Source: Planctomycetota bacterium (lineage in GTDB: Bacteria; Planctomycetota; Phycisphaerae; Sedimentisphaerales; Anaerohalosphaeraceae). Taken from it: DNA of 64,000 bases. A program made the translations under genes and the position numbers. The notes below the pieces were generated by a model that did no database searches, was not told where the DNA came from, and worked only from the letters and a program-made list of their open reading frames with translations. Location: contig DUZQ01000004.1 in assembly GCA_013349435.1 (NCBI GenBank), forward strand, positions 1 to 64,000. Reading direction: 5' to 3'. Of the stretch, positions 8,496 to 17,942 are shown piece after piece (position 1 is the first letter of the stretch; each line of letters starts with the position of its first letter).

Positions 8496-9872
8496 ATGAA
8501 AAAATTTTTTGTTAAATCCTTCGGCTGCAAAGTCAACCAATACGAAGGCCGACAGATAAGGCAGTTCCTTGAGCAATTCGGCCTCTCTTATGCTCGGATG
8601 AATGGTAAAGCAGACCTTGTGGTGGTCAATACCTGCTGTGTTACTCATAACGCATCAGCAAAAAGCCGTCAATTCATCCGAAAGGCCCAAAAAAAACATC
8701 CTGGTGCCACTGTTGTTGTAGCTGGTTGTCTTCCGGTAGGACAGCCCGGGGAGCTAAAAATGATTAACGGAACCGTCCATATTGTCAGACGCAAGAAGGA
8801 CTTAGCCGGAATCCTTGCCAGCCTGGTTGAAACAGACATTAGGCACAAAGACCCTGACAACAACGTATATCACACAAGCTCAACATTCAAAAGAACACCT
8901 GCTCATAACCTCTCGAAATCATCCAACTATAACTGCCATAATAACTTATCAACCCAAAAACACACGACACAACAATCACAATTTGAGTTTAGTCCGCTGA
9001 TTTCGTACGCCGGGAAGTGCCGGGCGTTTTTGAAGATACAGGATGGCTGTGATGGTTATTGTACATACTGCATCATACCCAAAATTCGCAAACAACTTTA
9101 CAGTAAACCCGCAAGTATAGTGCTGCAAGAGGCTTACAATTTTATATACTCTGGTCATAAAGAAATTGTTCTGACCGGTATATTTTTAGGAGCTTACGGA
9201 CAGGATACCGTACGACGAAGCCTGTGGGAGCCATCCAAGAAAGACGCCCTCGCTGATATTGTTGACCAAGTAGCGCAACTACCGCATCTTGAAAGACTTA
9301 GACTAAGTTCGCTTGAGCCGGCCGATGTTACCGATAAGCTTTTAGAAGTTTTCTGCAAGCACCGCAACATTATGCCTCACCTGCACTTGCCTCTCCAGTC
9401 AGGCTCAGAGCGGATATTGAGGAAGATGCGAAGGCAATACACAGCAGCGGAATTTATGCAAGTTGTTGAGAAGCTTAAGGTTACGTTGGATCGTCCTGCC
9501 ATTACAACCGACATTATTGTCGGCTTTCCGGGTGAGACAGACGAGGATTTTGAGCAAACATTAGAAGTTGCAAAAACTGTTAAGTTTTCTAAGATTCATG
9601 TTTTCAGCTTTAGCCCAAGGTCAGGGACGGCTGCCGCAAAGATGCAACCTGCGGTAAAATCAGAAGTTATGAAAGAACGTTCTGGGCGGCTTCGTGAGTT
9701 GGACCTCCATTTACAGGCCGAATTCAGGGCACAATTTTCGGGTGAAAAGGCAAGCATTATTGTAGAGGGTACGGGACCTTTGAGGGGCAGAACAGAACGT
9801 TATTTTATGGTAGAGCTCGATGGAAAAGATGCCGTCAAACGGGGGCAATTCATTCCAGCAGTTAATATATAG
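8496..9872 (+). CDS. mtaB: tRNA t6A37 methylthiotransferase MtaB
   Basis: Radical SAM enzyme that converts t6A37 to ms2t6A37 in ANN-decoding tRNAs. It has the N-terminal UPF0004 domain with its three cluster cysteines (FGCKVNQYEG, VNTCCVTHNA, VAGCLPVG), then the radical SAM triad in GCDGYCTYCIIPKIR, and a C-terminal TRAM-like region (SIIVEGTGPLRGRTERYFMV). FGCKVNQYEG with an HNASAKSR segment is typical of MtaB rather than MiaB or RimO. A linker of about 40 residues rich in Asn, Ser, Thr and His precedes the SAM domain. ATG 8496 is preferred; a GTG lies two codons upstream, and no clear ribosome binding site decides between them. Confidence 0.92.
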   Translation: MKKFFVKSFGCKVNQYEGRQIRQFLEQFGLSYARMNGKADLVVVNTCCVTHNASAKSRQFIRKAQKKHPGATVVVAGCLPVGQPGELKMINGTVHIVRRKKDLAGILASLVETDIRHKDPDNNVYHTSSTFKRTPAHNLSKSSNYNCHNNLSTQKHTTQQSQFEFSPLISYAGKCRAFLKIQDGCDGYCTYCIIPKIRKQLYSKPASIVLQEAYNFIYSGHKEIVLTGIFLGAYGQDTVRRSLWEPSKKDALADIVDQVAQLPHLERLRLSSLEPADVTDKLLEVFCKHRNIMPHLHLPLQSGSERILRKMRRQYTAAEFMQVVEKLKVTLDRPAITTDIIVGFPGETDEDFEQTLEVAKTVKFSKIHVFSFSPRSGTAAAKMQPAVKSEVMKERSGRLRELDLHLQAEFRAQFSGEKASIIVEGTGPLRGRTERYFMVELDGKDAVKRGQFIPAVNI

Positions 9873-9910
9873 TGGGCCGGTGATAAGCATGAAACGGGAA
9901 AATGACTGAA

Positions 9911-9939
9911 TTGACAAGTTATAAAAAAGTTGTGTTACT
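9911..9939 (+). promoter_or_regulatory. Possible promoter for hisF
   Basis: TTGACA at 9911-9916 followed after 17 bases by GTTACT, a weak -10. It lies about 140 bases before hisF. Confidence 0.3.
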
Positions 9940-10079
9940 TTCTTTACGCTATCCAATGGGCGGCGGTAAGGTTATAATCGTACACTTTACATTAAATAGA
10001 ATCCTTAAATGTATCCCGGTAAATCAATACTTTTGCTCAGGGTTACGACGCGAATTTTAGATATTAAGGAGAAGTAGCT

Positions 10080-10841
10080 ATGTCAAAACCAATCAGGATA
10101 ATGCCCTGCCTTGATATGCAAAACGGCCGGGTTGTCAAAGGTGTGCACTTTGTTGACATTCGTGATGCGGGCGACCCGGTCGAATGTGCAAAGGCATATT
10201 GCAAGGCGGGGGCGGACGAGCTTGCCCTTTTGGATATAACGGCAACGGTTGAAAACCGCCCGACTATGCTCGAAGTTGTAAGACAGGTATCCGCCGCTGC
10301 AACAATCCCGTTTACTGTCGGCGGCGGTATCAGCGATGTCGCATCGGCGGCAGCAGTACTGGAGGCAGGTGCCGACAAGATTTCTACCAGTAGCGCCGCC
10401 TTTCGCAAACCCGAAATTATCAAGGACATGGTAGCCGAGTTCGGCCCCGACAGGATTACCGTTGCGATAGATGTTGACGTAAACGAATCGTTACCCTCCG
10501 GTTACGAGGTCTATATCGACGGCGGACGGACTGCTACCGGTGCCGATGCGATAGAGTGGGCGAAAAAGGTTGATGGCTTCGGTGTTTCGGTAATACTGCC
10601 GACCAGCAAGGCCGGGGACGGCGCCCGGACAGGGTATGACCTTCCGGTTATTAGAAAAATGGCCGATGTATGCTCTGCCGAAATTGTGGCTTCGGGAGGT
10701 GCAGGCAAAATGGAACATTTCTACGATGCGGCCCGCGCGGGGGCAACGATTCTTTTGGCAGCCTCGGTATTTCATTTTCATATTATCGATATACCCGAAT
10801 TGAAAGATTACCTACGGGGCCGAGGATTCGAACTAATGTAA
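10080..10841 (+). CDS. hisF: Imidazole glycerol phosphate synthase cyclase subunit HisF, divergent
   Basis: HisF, a (beta/alpha)8 barrel, makes imidazole glycerol phosphate and AICAR from PRFAR in histidine synthesis, using ammonia from HisH. The 253 residues are normal length. The first catalytic Asp is present (PCLDMQNGR, D12), as are the phosphate-binding GGGI and ASGGAGKMEHF motifs and D131 in the VAID motif. The usual GAGEILLTSxDRDGT segment is replaced by GFGVSVILPTSKAGDGARTG (167-186). By my alignment the second catalytic Asp becomes Ala178, with Asp180 nearby. It is either a divergent but working HisF or a paralogue. The start is preceded by AAGGAGAAG. No other his gene adjoins it; hisD and hisG lie elsewhere in the window. 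Confidence 0.82.
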   Translation: MSKPIRIMPCLDMQNGRVVKGVHFVDIRDAGDPVECAKAYCKAGADELALLDITATVENRPTMLEVVRQVSAAATIPFTVGGGISDVASAAAVLEAGADKISTSSAAFRKPEIIKDMVAEFGPDRITVAIDVDVNESLPSGYEVYIDGGRTATGADAIEWAKKVDGFGVSVILPTSKAGDGARTGYDLPVIRKMADVCSAEIVASGGAGKMEHFYDAARAGATILLAASVFHFHIIDIPELKDYLRGRGFELM

Positions 10842-10898
10842 AGGATCGAGCAGTGGAATAAGGTTCTTAGCAAAACATAATCTGCAGGCGGTTATTTG

Positions 10899-11243
10899 AT
10901 GAAGAAATGTCCTTTTTGTGCGGAAGAAATTCAGTCCGAGGCGATTAAGTGCCGGTTCTGTGGTGAATGGCTCAGGCCAGACGCCGACATCCCCGATGCC
11001 AAGACAGCGGCTCCCAAGACGAAATGGTACTATTCCACAGGCGCCATTGTCATCGCTATTTTGTGTCTCGGTCCGTTCGTACTTCCACTGATATGGAACA
11101 ATCCGCGATACAAGATGAAAACCAAGGTGGTCGTTACGGTGGCTGTCACGGTGTTCACCATCTTGATTATTATCCTGTTCTTAATGCTTATGGCTTATAT
11201 TTACAGCAATCTCAGGGCGCAGTTCGGGGTACTGGGTGGTTAA
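10899..11243 (+). CDS. Zinc-ribbon protein with two membrane helices
   Basis: A 114-residue protein. An N-terminal zinc ribbon, [21 protein letters not shown] (four Cys, residues 4-22), is followed by a short polar linker and two hydrophobic helices (about 45-66 and 76-101). Such zinc ribbon-membrane proteins are common and mostly uncharacterised. ATG 10899 was chosen; a TTG one codon upstream is equally possible. It follows hisF by 57 bases and could be cotranscribed with it, but no functional link is evident. Confidence 0.75.
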   Translation: MKKCPFCAEEIQSEAIKCRFCGEWLRPDADIPDAKTAAPKTKWYYSTGAIVIAILCLGPFVLPLIWNNPRYKMKTKVVVTVAVTVFTILIIILFLMLMAYIYSNLRAQFGVLGG

Positions 11244-11264
11244 TACCGGGTGCCGACGAGCCGG

Positions 11265-11470
11265 TAACTTGTCACTCCGGCAGGAGCGCAAAAAGAATTC
11301 CCCCTGTCATTCCAGACGGAACGCAGAAAGACATGTGGGCGCTCAGAATGACATATGTGTGCGGAGGGTTGAGATTCTTTCCTTCGACAAGCTCAGGACA
11401 GGCTAACTGCGCCACAGAATGACGTTTGTGTGCACAGAATGACATGTGGGCGCTCGGAATGACGGTGGTG
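11265..11470. repeat. Dispersed intergenic repeat, copy B, in the zinc-ribbon/purF spacer
   Basis: Several short repeat units follow each other: forms of GACATGTGGGCGCTCAGAATGAC (about 11330 and 11440), CAGAATGAC units at about 11417 and 11438, and TTCGACAAGCTCAGGACAGG at about 11383-11402. The same core words recur at 46130-46245 and 53150-53240. The spacer from 11244 to 11609 holds nothing else recognisable. Confidence 0.75.
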
Positions 11471-11609
11471 CGGTTATTCGGGTTTTTTCGGTTGGGACGA
11501 CAGTGTGTGTTATATCGCATTAATTCGGTCGGGTTGACAAAGAATGAGAAAGGCATCACTCGGGCTCAAATTAAAGCAGCCCCGACCGGCCCCCTACAAC
11601 AAAATCGGA

Positions 11610-11638
11610 TTGACTTGGTATCCCGTATTTTATAGACT
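11610..11638 (+). promoter_or_regulatory. Probable promoter for purF-purM
   Basis: TTGACT (11610-11615), 17 bases, TAGACT (11633-11638), with an alternative TATAGA two bases earlier. It is 42 bases before the purF start. Confidence 0.45.
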
Positions 11639-11679
11639 ACTCGTTTAGTCCTTTTTGTTTTGTTCTAATTCGAGGATTT

Positions 11680-13125
11680 ATGTCAGAAAAGAAAGAGTAT
11701 TGCGGCCTTTTCGGTATTTTCGGCGACTCCGAAGCGGTCCAGAAGACGTATCTGGGCCTGCACAGCCTTCAGCATAGGGGGCAGGAGTCGGCGGGTATAG
11801 CCTCATCCGACGGGCAAAACATCCTTTGCTATACCGGTATGGGCAGGGTAAGCAGAGTGTTTCGCGCAGGTAGCGGCATCCTCGAACAGTTGAAAAGCCC
11901 CGTAGCAATCGGACACGTGCGTTACTCGACAAGCGGCTCGAGTAATCCCGCTAATTCACAGCCTTTTCTTGGCGAATACTCAAGCGGGCAGGTGGCTGTG
12001 GCCCATAACGGCAATCTTATTAACGCCGCTTTGCTCCGCGAAGAATACCAATCGCACGGCCATATTTTTAAAAGTACAAACGACACGGAAATCATCGTTC
12101 ATCTGCTGGCAAAACCAGCACATGTTGCCAAGCCCGACTCATTAGGTCACGTATTGAATCACCTGCAGGGGGCTTACTCGCTTCTGTTGCTTTTTAACGA
12201 CCGCATAGAGGCGGCTCGCGACCCTTACGGTATAAGGCCCCTGTGCATCGGTAAAACTGTGAACGGCTGCTATTGTGTCGCCAGCGAGACGTGCGCCTTT
12301 GATATGACAGGGGCCGAGTATGTCCGCGACGTTGAGCCGGGCGAGATTGTTACTTTAAGTAAAGACGGCCTGAGTAGCAGGTTCTTTGTGGAGCCGGGCG
12401 CAACTGCCCCGGCGCACTGCGCCTTTGAACACGTATATTTTGCCAAGCAAAGCAGCCTGGTCTTCGGCGAAAATGTTCACGAGGTCCGCAAAAAGCTCGG
12501 CGTCCGGCTTGCCGAAGAACACCCGGCTGAGGCGGACGTTGTTACGCCTGTGCCCGATTCGGGAACCTCAGCGGCGATAGGCTACGCAAAACAGGCAGGT
12601 ATTCCCTTCGATATGGGTTTTGTGCGCAGCCACTATGTAGGCAGAACTTTTATATCGCCCACGCAGGATAAGCGGGACCTCGGCGTAAAGCTGAAACTGG
12701 CGGTGATAAGGGATGTTGTAAAAGGCAAACGGGTGGTCGTGGTTGATGATTCTATCGTCCGGGGCACCACTACGAAGGGTAAAATTCGCTCACTTCGTGA
12801 TGCCGGCGCCAGGGAAATCCACATGCGGATATCCTGCCCGCCTATTACAAATCCGTGTTTCTACGGCGTGGATTTTCCAACCAAAGAAGAACTGCTCGCC
12901 GGCAGCCGCAACCTGGAGCAGATACGAGACTATCTTGAAGTGGACAGCATCGGCTATATTTCGCTCGAAGGCCTGCTGTCGTGCCTGTCGCTCCCGGCCG
13001 ACCACTACTGTACCGCCTGCTGGAGCGGGAAGTACCGGATACCAATTACAACGGTCGTGAACAAGTTTTCGATGGAACGCTACCAGATGCAGATGTTTGA
13101 CAATGTGGAGTCATACGATGTCTGA
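11680..13125 (+). CDS. purF: Amidophosphoribosyltransferase, Fe-S type
   Basis: First committed step of purine synthesis: PRPP + glutamine to 5-phosphoribosylamine. The N-terminal Ntn glutaminase domain begins after a short propeptide, MSEKKEY, which would be cut to expose Cys8 (CGLFGIFG); HRGQESAGIA follows. The C-terminal phosphoribosyltransferase domain has the PRPP loop VVVVDDSIVRGTT. Cysteines equivalent to the 4Fe-4S ligands of the Bacillus type are visible (HCAFEHVYFA, ISCPPITNPC, YCTACWSGKY), so this is the Fe-S-containing, oxygen-sensitive class. The 481 residues are usual. It overlaps purM by eight bases. Confidence 0.95.
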   Translation: MSEKKEYCGLFGIFGDSEAVQKTYLGLHSLQHRGQESAGIASSDGQNILCYTGMGRVSRVFRAGSGILEQLKSPVAIGHVRYSTSGSSNPANSQPFLGEYSSGQVAVAHNGNLINAALLREEYQSHGHIFKSTNDTEIIVHLLAKPAHVAKPDSLGHVLNHLQGAYSLLLLFNDRIEAARDPYGIRPLCIGKTVNGCYCVASETCAFDMTGAEYVRDVEPGEIVTLSKDGLSSRFFVEPGATAPAHCAFEHVYFAKQSSLVFGENVHEVRKKLGVRLAEEHPAEADVVTPVPDSGTSAAIGYAKQAGIPFDMGFVRSHYVGRTFISPTQDKRDLGVKLKLAVIRDVVKGKRVVVVDDSIVRGTTTKGKIRSLRDAGAREIHMRISCPPITNPCFYGVDFPTKEELLAGSRNLEQIRDYLEVDSIGYISLEGLLSCLSLPADHYCTACWSGKYRIPITTVVNKFSMERYQMQMFDNVESYDV

Positions 13126-14191
13126 ATCCGAATACATGACCTACGCCCGTTCAGGTGTAAGCATCGATGCCGGCGAACGGATGGTGGAGCGTATCGCAGG
13201 AGCCGTTGCGAGCACGCACGGCCCGCGGGTGATTAATCTTGAAAACGGATTTGCAGGCTTCTTCCGGCTGGACTATGATGAAAAACTCTTCAAAAAAAAT
13301 TATAAAAATCCTGTGCTCGTGGCGTGCAGTGACGGTGTGGGCACAAAGATTAAGATCGGCCACATGGCCGGCCGGTTAGACACCGTTGGTATCGACCTGG
13401 TTGCAATGAACGTCAACGATATGATTGTCCACGGAGCCGAACCTTTGTTTTTTCTTGATTACCTTGCTGTTAACAAACTCGAACCGGAGGGCGTCGCGCA
13501 GATGGTGGAGGGCGTCGCTGCCGGGTGCAGGCAGGCAAATTGCGCGCTGATTGGCGGTGAGACCGCCGAGATGCCCGACATCTATCGCAGGGGCGAATTC
13601 GATATGGCCGGCTTCGCCGTCGGTGTAGTAGAAAAAGGCAGGATAATCAACGGCGCTAATATGCAAAAGGGCGATGTTATCTTAGGTCTTGCCTCAAGCG
13701 GACTTCACAGCAACGGATATACTCTTGCACGAGATATATGCTTCAACAAAGCCGGTCTTAAAGTCAATGATACTGTAGATGAACTGGATGGTGCGGTATT
13801 GGGTGATGTTTTGCTTGAGCCGACACGGATATATGTCAAGCCGATAGTAAAGCTGTTAGCTCAATACAAGGTCAAGAAAGTCGTTCGCGCGATGGCTCAC
13901 ATAACCGGCGGCGGATTAGTCGGTAATATTCCGAGGGTATTACCGAAGGAGTGCAACGCCGTTATAAACAAATCAAGCTGGACCGTTCCGGGAGTGTTTT
14001 CATTTCTGCAAAAGGCCGGCCCGGTCGAAGAAAACGAGATGTTCAGAGTCTTTAATATGGGAATCGGTTATGTGCTTATAGTCGCGCCGGATTTTGCCGG
14101 CTCGATTGCCAAAAAACTTAAGCGCTACGGCGAAACTGTGTATAAAATCGGCACAATAACCACAGGCATCGGCAAGGTCGTCCTCAAGTAA
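13118..14191 (+). CDS. purM: Phosphoribosylformylglycinamidine cyclo-ligase (AIR synthetase)
   Basis: Fifth step of purine synthesis: ATP-dependent closure of FGAM to AIR. Family signatures visible are YARSGVSIDAGE at the N-terminus, VACSDGVGTKIKIG, GIDLVAMNVNDMIVHGAEPLFFLDY (shown in part by its DMIVHGAEP core), LIGGETAEMPD and ITGGGLVGNIPR. I chose ATG 13118 rather than an in-frame TTG at 13097: it gives the normal N-terminus (357 residues) and has GGAG seven bases upstream. The start overlaps the end of purF (ATGTCTGA), pointing to translational coupling. Confidence 0.95.
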   Translation: MSESEYMTYARSGVSIDAGERMVERIAGAVASTHGPRVINLENGFAGFFRLDYDEKLFKKNYKNPVLVACSDGVGTKIKIGHMAGRLDTVGIDLVAMNVNDMIVHGAEPLFFLDYLAVNKLEPEGVAQMVEGVAAGCRQANCALIGGETAEMPDIYRRGEFDMAGFAVGVVEKGRIINGANMQKGDVILGLASSGLHSNGYTLARDICFNKAGLKVNDTVDELDGAVLGDVLLEPTRIYVKPIVKLLAQYKVKKVVRAMAHITGGGLVGNIPRVLPKECNAVINKSSWTVPGVFSFLQKAGPVEENEMFRVFNMGIGYVLIVAPDFAGSIAKKLKRYGETVYKIGTITTGIGKVVLK

Positions 14192-14227
14192 ACATCTCAA
14201 TAGATAAAGATTAGAATAACGCTTAGG

Positions 14228-16795
14228 ATGATTGGCGCAGTGAGAAAAACAACCATACTGTTGTTTATTTTTGTATTAGCACAGATAGTCTCGGCTCAAG
14301 ATATAGTTCATTTTGCCGACCCCACACTTAAGGGTCTGATAGAAGACCAACTGGGTATCACCGATCCAAATGCTGCCCAATTGCTTGCCTTGACCGAACT
14401 TGACGCTGACCACGGAGAAATTGTTAGCCTGGAGGGTCTTGAGCATGCTCAAAACCTGAAAATACTTCGACTACACTCAAATAAAATCGAAGGTATCTCT
14501 CCGATAACAAAGCTGACCAAGCTTACGTATCTCAGTTTAGGAAGTAATTTCATTACTGATATTTCGGCTATATCTGGCCTAAAGAATTTGACAGTACTGA
14601 ACCTTTACAGTAACCAGGTCAACGACCTGTCCCCTATGTCCGACTTGACTAACCTGGAGGATGTCTGGTTGAACTTCAACAGCATCACCGATATCTCTGC
14701 GTTAGGAGATCTCGCAAAACTGGAAAGCATTTATCTGTCAGGTAACCTAATTAAGAATATTACCGCGTTAGGGAACTTGAAAAATCTCAATTTCATAGAA
14801 TTATCAAATAACCGGATACGTGACATATCTCCCATCTCGCAGCTAACGAATCTAAAAACTCTCAAACTACACGAAAACCCATTGAACGTAATGGCTTATT
14901 TTAAGCACCTTCGAGCGATCCGGAAGAATAATCCGGGAATAAAATTACATTATGACATTAATTCGTTGACAGCAATCTTCATTACTCTATGGGGGTTGCT
15001 TATAGCTGCCTTTATATGGACTGCGATTTCCACTCTTCACAAAAAATACATCAAGACAAAAAAGGCATTAAAACCGGTGGCGCACGAGAAACAGGCAGCA
15101 AAAAAGCCCGGATTGATCCGGAGAGTTCTTAAAGGACTGTTCCTGCTTATCAAACGTTTCTTTATCCTTTTAATAATCCTCCTGCTCGGATTAGCACTAT
15201 ATTTCCAAGCACCCTGGAAAGTATCTACTCTTTTGGCGATGATACTGGCAACCTGCATAGTTGTTCCAAAACATTTTCGAAAGTGGATTTGGGCAGGTGG
15301 AGCCGCTGTTGTGATAGTTCTAATTATCTGGATTTTCCTGCCTGAAAAAGTAAGTGATTGGCAGACATACGATTACGAGAAGGAATTGGCAAAACTCGAA
15401 AGCATGCCTGCAATTGCCCCCGAAGATAATGCCGCAACTATCTATAACGAGTTGTTCAAAACCTATGACGGATACAGAATGTTTTGGCCCGACTTAACCA
15501 ACGTCGACGCCAACGATAAAACCACCACCACTCCTGGTGAGATCGTCAAACTGCTCAAAAAAGGCCGGCCCAAAGAGACATTTTATCCTGACTTCTGGAG
15601 CAGCGAACTTGACCATATAACAATGGTCAATCTCTGGACGAGCAAAGGCTATCCCAAACTTGCCCAATGGCTAAAAAGCAAACAAACTATAATAGAACCG
15701 CTTCTCAGAGCCAGCAAGATTGATAATTGCCTATTCCCAACAACTCTCAAAATGGTCGATACAGAACAATTAGACCGAAAAAATGCTGTGAGATACTGGG
15801 CATTGCTGCTTATTCGGGCGGCAAATAATGATATAGGTGATGGTCGTATTGACCAGGCCCTGGAAAAGTACATCGCTGCTCTCAAAATGGCCGAGCAGCT
15901 AAGACAACAGCCGGAAGCAATGGGTCTCCTGACCGGATTAGGGATAGAACCCCGTGTACTTCGGCAGCTTGATAAATTTGTAGTTTTTGACGATGTAACT
16001 GATGAGCAGCTTGAGCTTATCATGACTGTCCTCGAAAATTTGATTCTGGAAACTGAAGATTGGTCATCGGCCTTTCGGAAAATTCTTGACCATGATAAGA
16101 AGGTGTTGAAGAAAATATTGTTGATGGCCTATGAAGTTAATTCTGAAGGAAAAACAAGGCTAATTCGTGGCATTTCAAAAGAAATAGCATCTCAGCAGGG
16201 ACATCTCCCTACTGTGAAGACAACCGCACGAAAGAGATTGTCGAAGTTAGCCAGCATATTTCTTTGGTTTGTTATACCATCCACCCCACAAAAAGCTGAG
16301 GACGTTATCGATGAGGTATTCAGCAAGCATTATGCGATGTGCAAGCCTGAATTTGACTGGAGAAAAACTGTAGAAAGAATTCCATTTAAGATAAATTACA
16401 GATATTATATCGAGTCAATGATTTACATCTCAGGACACAAAAACACACATGATGGTTATATCCGCGGAATTTCCCGACAAAAGGGGAGCCAAATCATAAT
16501 AGCGTTAAGACGCTACAAAAACGAACACGGAAATTGGCCCAAGAGTCTCGAACAGGCTCGTTTATTTGCTCCACCGGAGGCTTTCATAGATCCAATCAAT
16601 AAAGGTTCTTTTGTGTACCAACCGACCGAGGACGGCTTCGCCCTGTACAGCAAGGGAAGAAATGAGGTTGATGACAATGGCAAATATGTTTGGGAGCCCA
16701 AAGGAGATGAACCCGACGATTTTCTTATTTGGCGCTGGCCACGTGAAGATACTGCAACTGAGGGAACAAAAGCAATGAGAACACCATGGGGGTAA
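14228..16795 (+). CDS. Secreted-type leucine-rich-repeat protein with four membrane helices
   Basis: An 855-residue protein. A signal peptide (about 1-24, cut near SAQD) leads to internalin-like leucine-rich repeats of about 22 residues (about 55-245; units such as LTKLTYLSLGSNFITDIS). Then come membrane helices at about 247-268, 306-326, 330-346 and 353-371, with a Lys-rich loop between the first two. The C-terminal half (about 375-855) is mostly helical and unfamiliar. A surface-exposed recognition part joined to a membrane and helical part suggests envelope sensing or protein binding, which is inference. It begins 36 bases after purM but is functionally unrelated. Confidence 0.8.
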   Translation: MIGAVRKTTILLFIFVLAQIVSAQDIVHFADPTLKGLIEDQLGITDPNAAQLLALTELDADHGEIVSLEGLEHAQNLKILRLHSNKIEGISPITKLTKLTYLSLGSNFITDISAISGLKNLTVLNLYSNQVNDLSPMSDLTNLEDVWLNFNSITDISALGDLAKLESIYLSGNLIKNITALGNLKNLNFIELSNNRIRDISPISQLTNLKTLKLHENPLNVMAYFKHLRAIRKNNPGIKLHYDINSLTAIFITLWGLLIAAFIWTAISTLHKKYIKTKKALKPVAHEKQAAKKPGLIRRVLKGLFLLIKRFFILLIILLLGLALYFQAPWKVSTLLAMILATCIVVPKHFRKWIWAGGAAVVIVLIIWIFLPEKVSDWQTYDYEKELAKLESMPAIAPEDNAATIYNELFKTYDGYRMFWPDLTNVDANDKTTTTPGEIVKLLKKGRPKETFYPDFWSSELDHITMVNLWTSKGYPKLAQWLKSKQTIIEPLLRASKIDNCLFPTTLKMVDTEQLDRKNAVRYWALLLIRAANNDIGDGRIDQALEKYIAALKMAEQLRQQPEAMGLLTGLGIEPRVLRQLDKFVVFDDVTDEQLELIMTVLENLILETEDWSSAFRKILDHDKKVLKKILLMAYEVNSEGKTRLIRGISKEIASQQGHLPTVKTTARKRLSKLASIFLWFVIPSTPQKAEDVIDEVFSKHYAMCKPEFDWRKTVERIPFKINYRYYIESMIYISGHKNTHDGYIRGISRQKGSQIIIALRRYKNEHGNWPKSLEQARLFAPPEAFIDPINKGSFVYQPTEDGFALYSKGRNEVDDNGKYVWEPKGDEPDDFLIWRWPREDTATEGTKAMRTPWG

Positions 16796-16797
16796 TC

Positions 16798-16816
16798 ACA
16801 GGAGGTTTCCTGTTTT
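16798..16816 (+). terminator. Possible intrinsic terminator after the LRR gene
   Basis: ACAGGA, four-base loop, TCCTGT, then a short T-run. The stem is only six pairs, so it is weak. Confidence 0.4.
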
Positions 16817-16922
16817 AACAAACTGGAAATGCATGTATAATACCTCTTCTGCAGATATCTTAATGGATTTAGGATTCCGTAGGCCCTTTTAAGGTGGAAA
16901 TGTTCTAAGAAGAGAAAAGTTT

Positions 16923-17780
16923 ATGGCGAGTCATAATCTGGCACATTTGGTAATTGACGACCTGGATATCATCGGGTATTCGGTGGCCGGCGAGGAGACG
17001 GTGGTGGCTATGCCGCAATTAGATGTCTGCTTTGACGTGGGCCGGGCCCCGGGCGAGATGATTTCCATCAACCACGTTCTGCTTACGCACGGCCACATGG
17101 ACCACGCCGCGGGCATCGCATACTATCTGTCACACCGCAAATTCAGCGGACAAAAGCCCGGCACCGTGCTTGCCCCGGCGAATTTGTTAGGGCCGATACG
17201 CAAGATTATAAACGCCTGGGGCAAACTGGACGGCAACGAGATACCGGCAAATCTCGTCGGCGTAACAGCCGGCGATGAATACCAGGTCAAGCCCAATCTT
17301 TTTGTGAAGGTCTTTCCGACCAAACACAGCAGAGGCTCTGTGGGATATACGGTCATCGAGAGGCGAAAGAAGCTAAAGCCCGAGTACAAAAATCTGACCG
17401 GGCCACAGCTTGTACAGCTTAAGGATAAAGGAATCACCATCGACTATCCGCTCCAATTTCCGATAGTAACCTACTTAGGAGATACGCAATACGTGGATTT
17501 TTCCCGGTTGGATTACATCGCAACCAGCAGAATCCTGATAGCCGAGTGTACATTCTTCGAGGATGAGCATTCAGGACGAGCTGATGCGGGCAGGCACATG
17601 CATATCGATGAGTTCGCCGTCCTCGTCGGCAGGTTGCAAAATGAGCACATCATCATCACCCACCTGACACAGCGCACAGGCATGACCGAGATTCGCCGGA
17701 TATTGAAGCAGAAAATCGGGAAAGAATGCTACGAAAAGACTGTCATGCTGATGGACAGCAGGAACAGACGCCGCCGCTGA
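16923..17780 (+). CDS. RNase Z-like metallo-beta-lactamase-fold hydrolase
   Basis: A 285-residue protein of the MBL fold. The metal-binding motif LLTHGHMDHAAG (H56, H58, D60, H61) is intact; further ligands are likely H114 (TKHSRGS), D of YLGDTQYVD and H of IIITHLTQR near the C-terminus. The overall order resembles the tRNase Z/ElaC branch, which trims tRNA 3' ends, but the exosite arm typical of that enzyme is not obvious. It could be the tRNA 3' processing enzyme or another phosphodiesterase. The start is ATG 16923, with AAGAAGAGAAAAG upstream. It stands alone. Confidence 0.8.
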   Translation: MASHNLAHLVIDDLDIIGYSVAGEETVVAMPQLDVCFDVGRAPGEMISINHVLLTHGHMDHAAGIAYYLSHRKFSGQKPGTVLAPANLLGPIRKIINAWGKLDGNEIPANLVGVTAGDEYQVKPNLFVKVFPTKHSRGSVGYTVIERRKKLKPEYKNLTGPQLVQLKDKGITIDYPLQFPIVTYLGDTQYVDFSRLDYIATSRILIAECTFFEDEHSGRADAGRHMHIDEFAVLVGRLQNEHIIITHLTQRTGMTEIRRILKQKIGKECYEKTVMLMDSRNRRRR

Positions 17781-17942
17781 AACTCAAACAAACAAAAAAT
17801 CATTCCGCTAATCCGCATTTCTCACAGCCTGTGATTTTGAGAGGTTTTAACTGTACCCACAGGATGACTGTGGTGGTGGTCGGAACATATTCGTCGCTCG
17901 TTGCTCGTATTGCGTGATGCGTATTGTGTATTGTGTTAAGGC

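Noticed and set aside
10811-10835. tRNA T-arm-like sequence (reverse complement reads GTTCGAATCCTCGG)
   Set aside because: It lies inside the hisF 3' end and no matching acceptor, D or anticodon arms are present.
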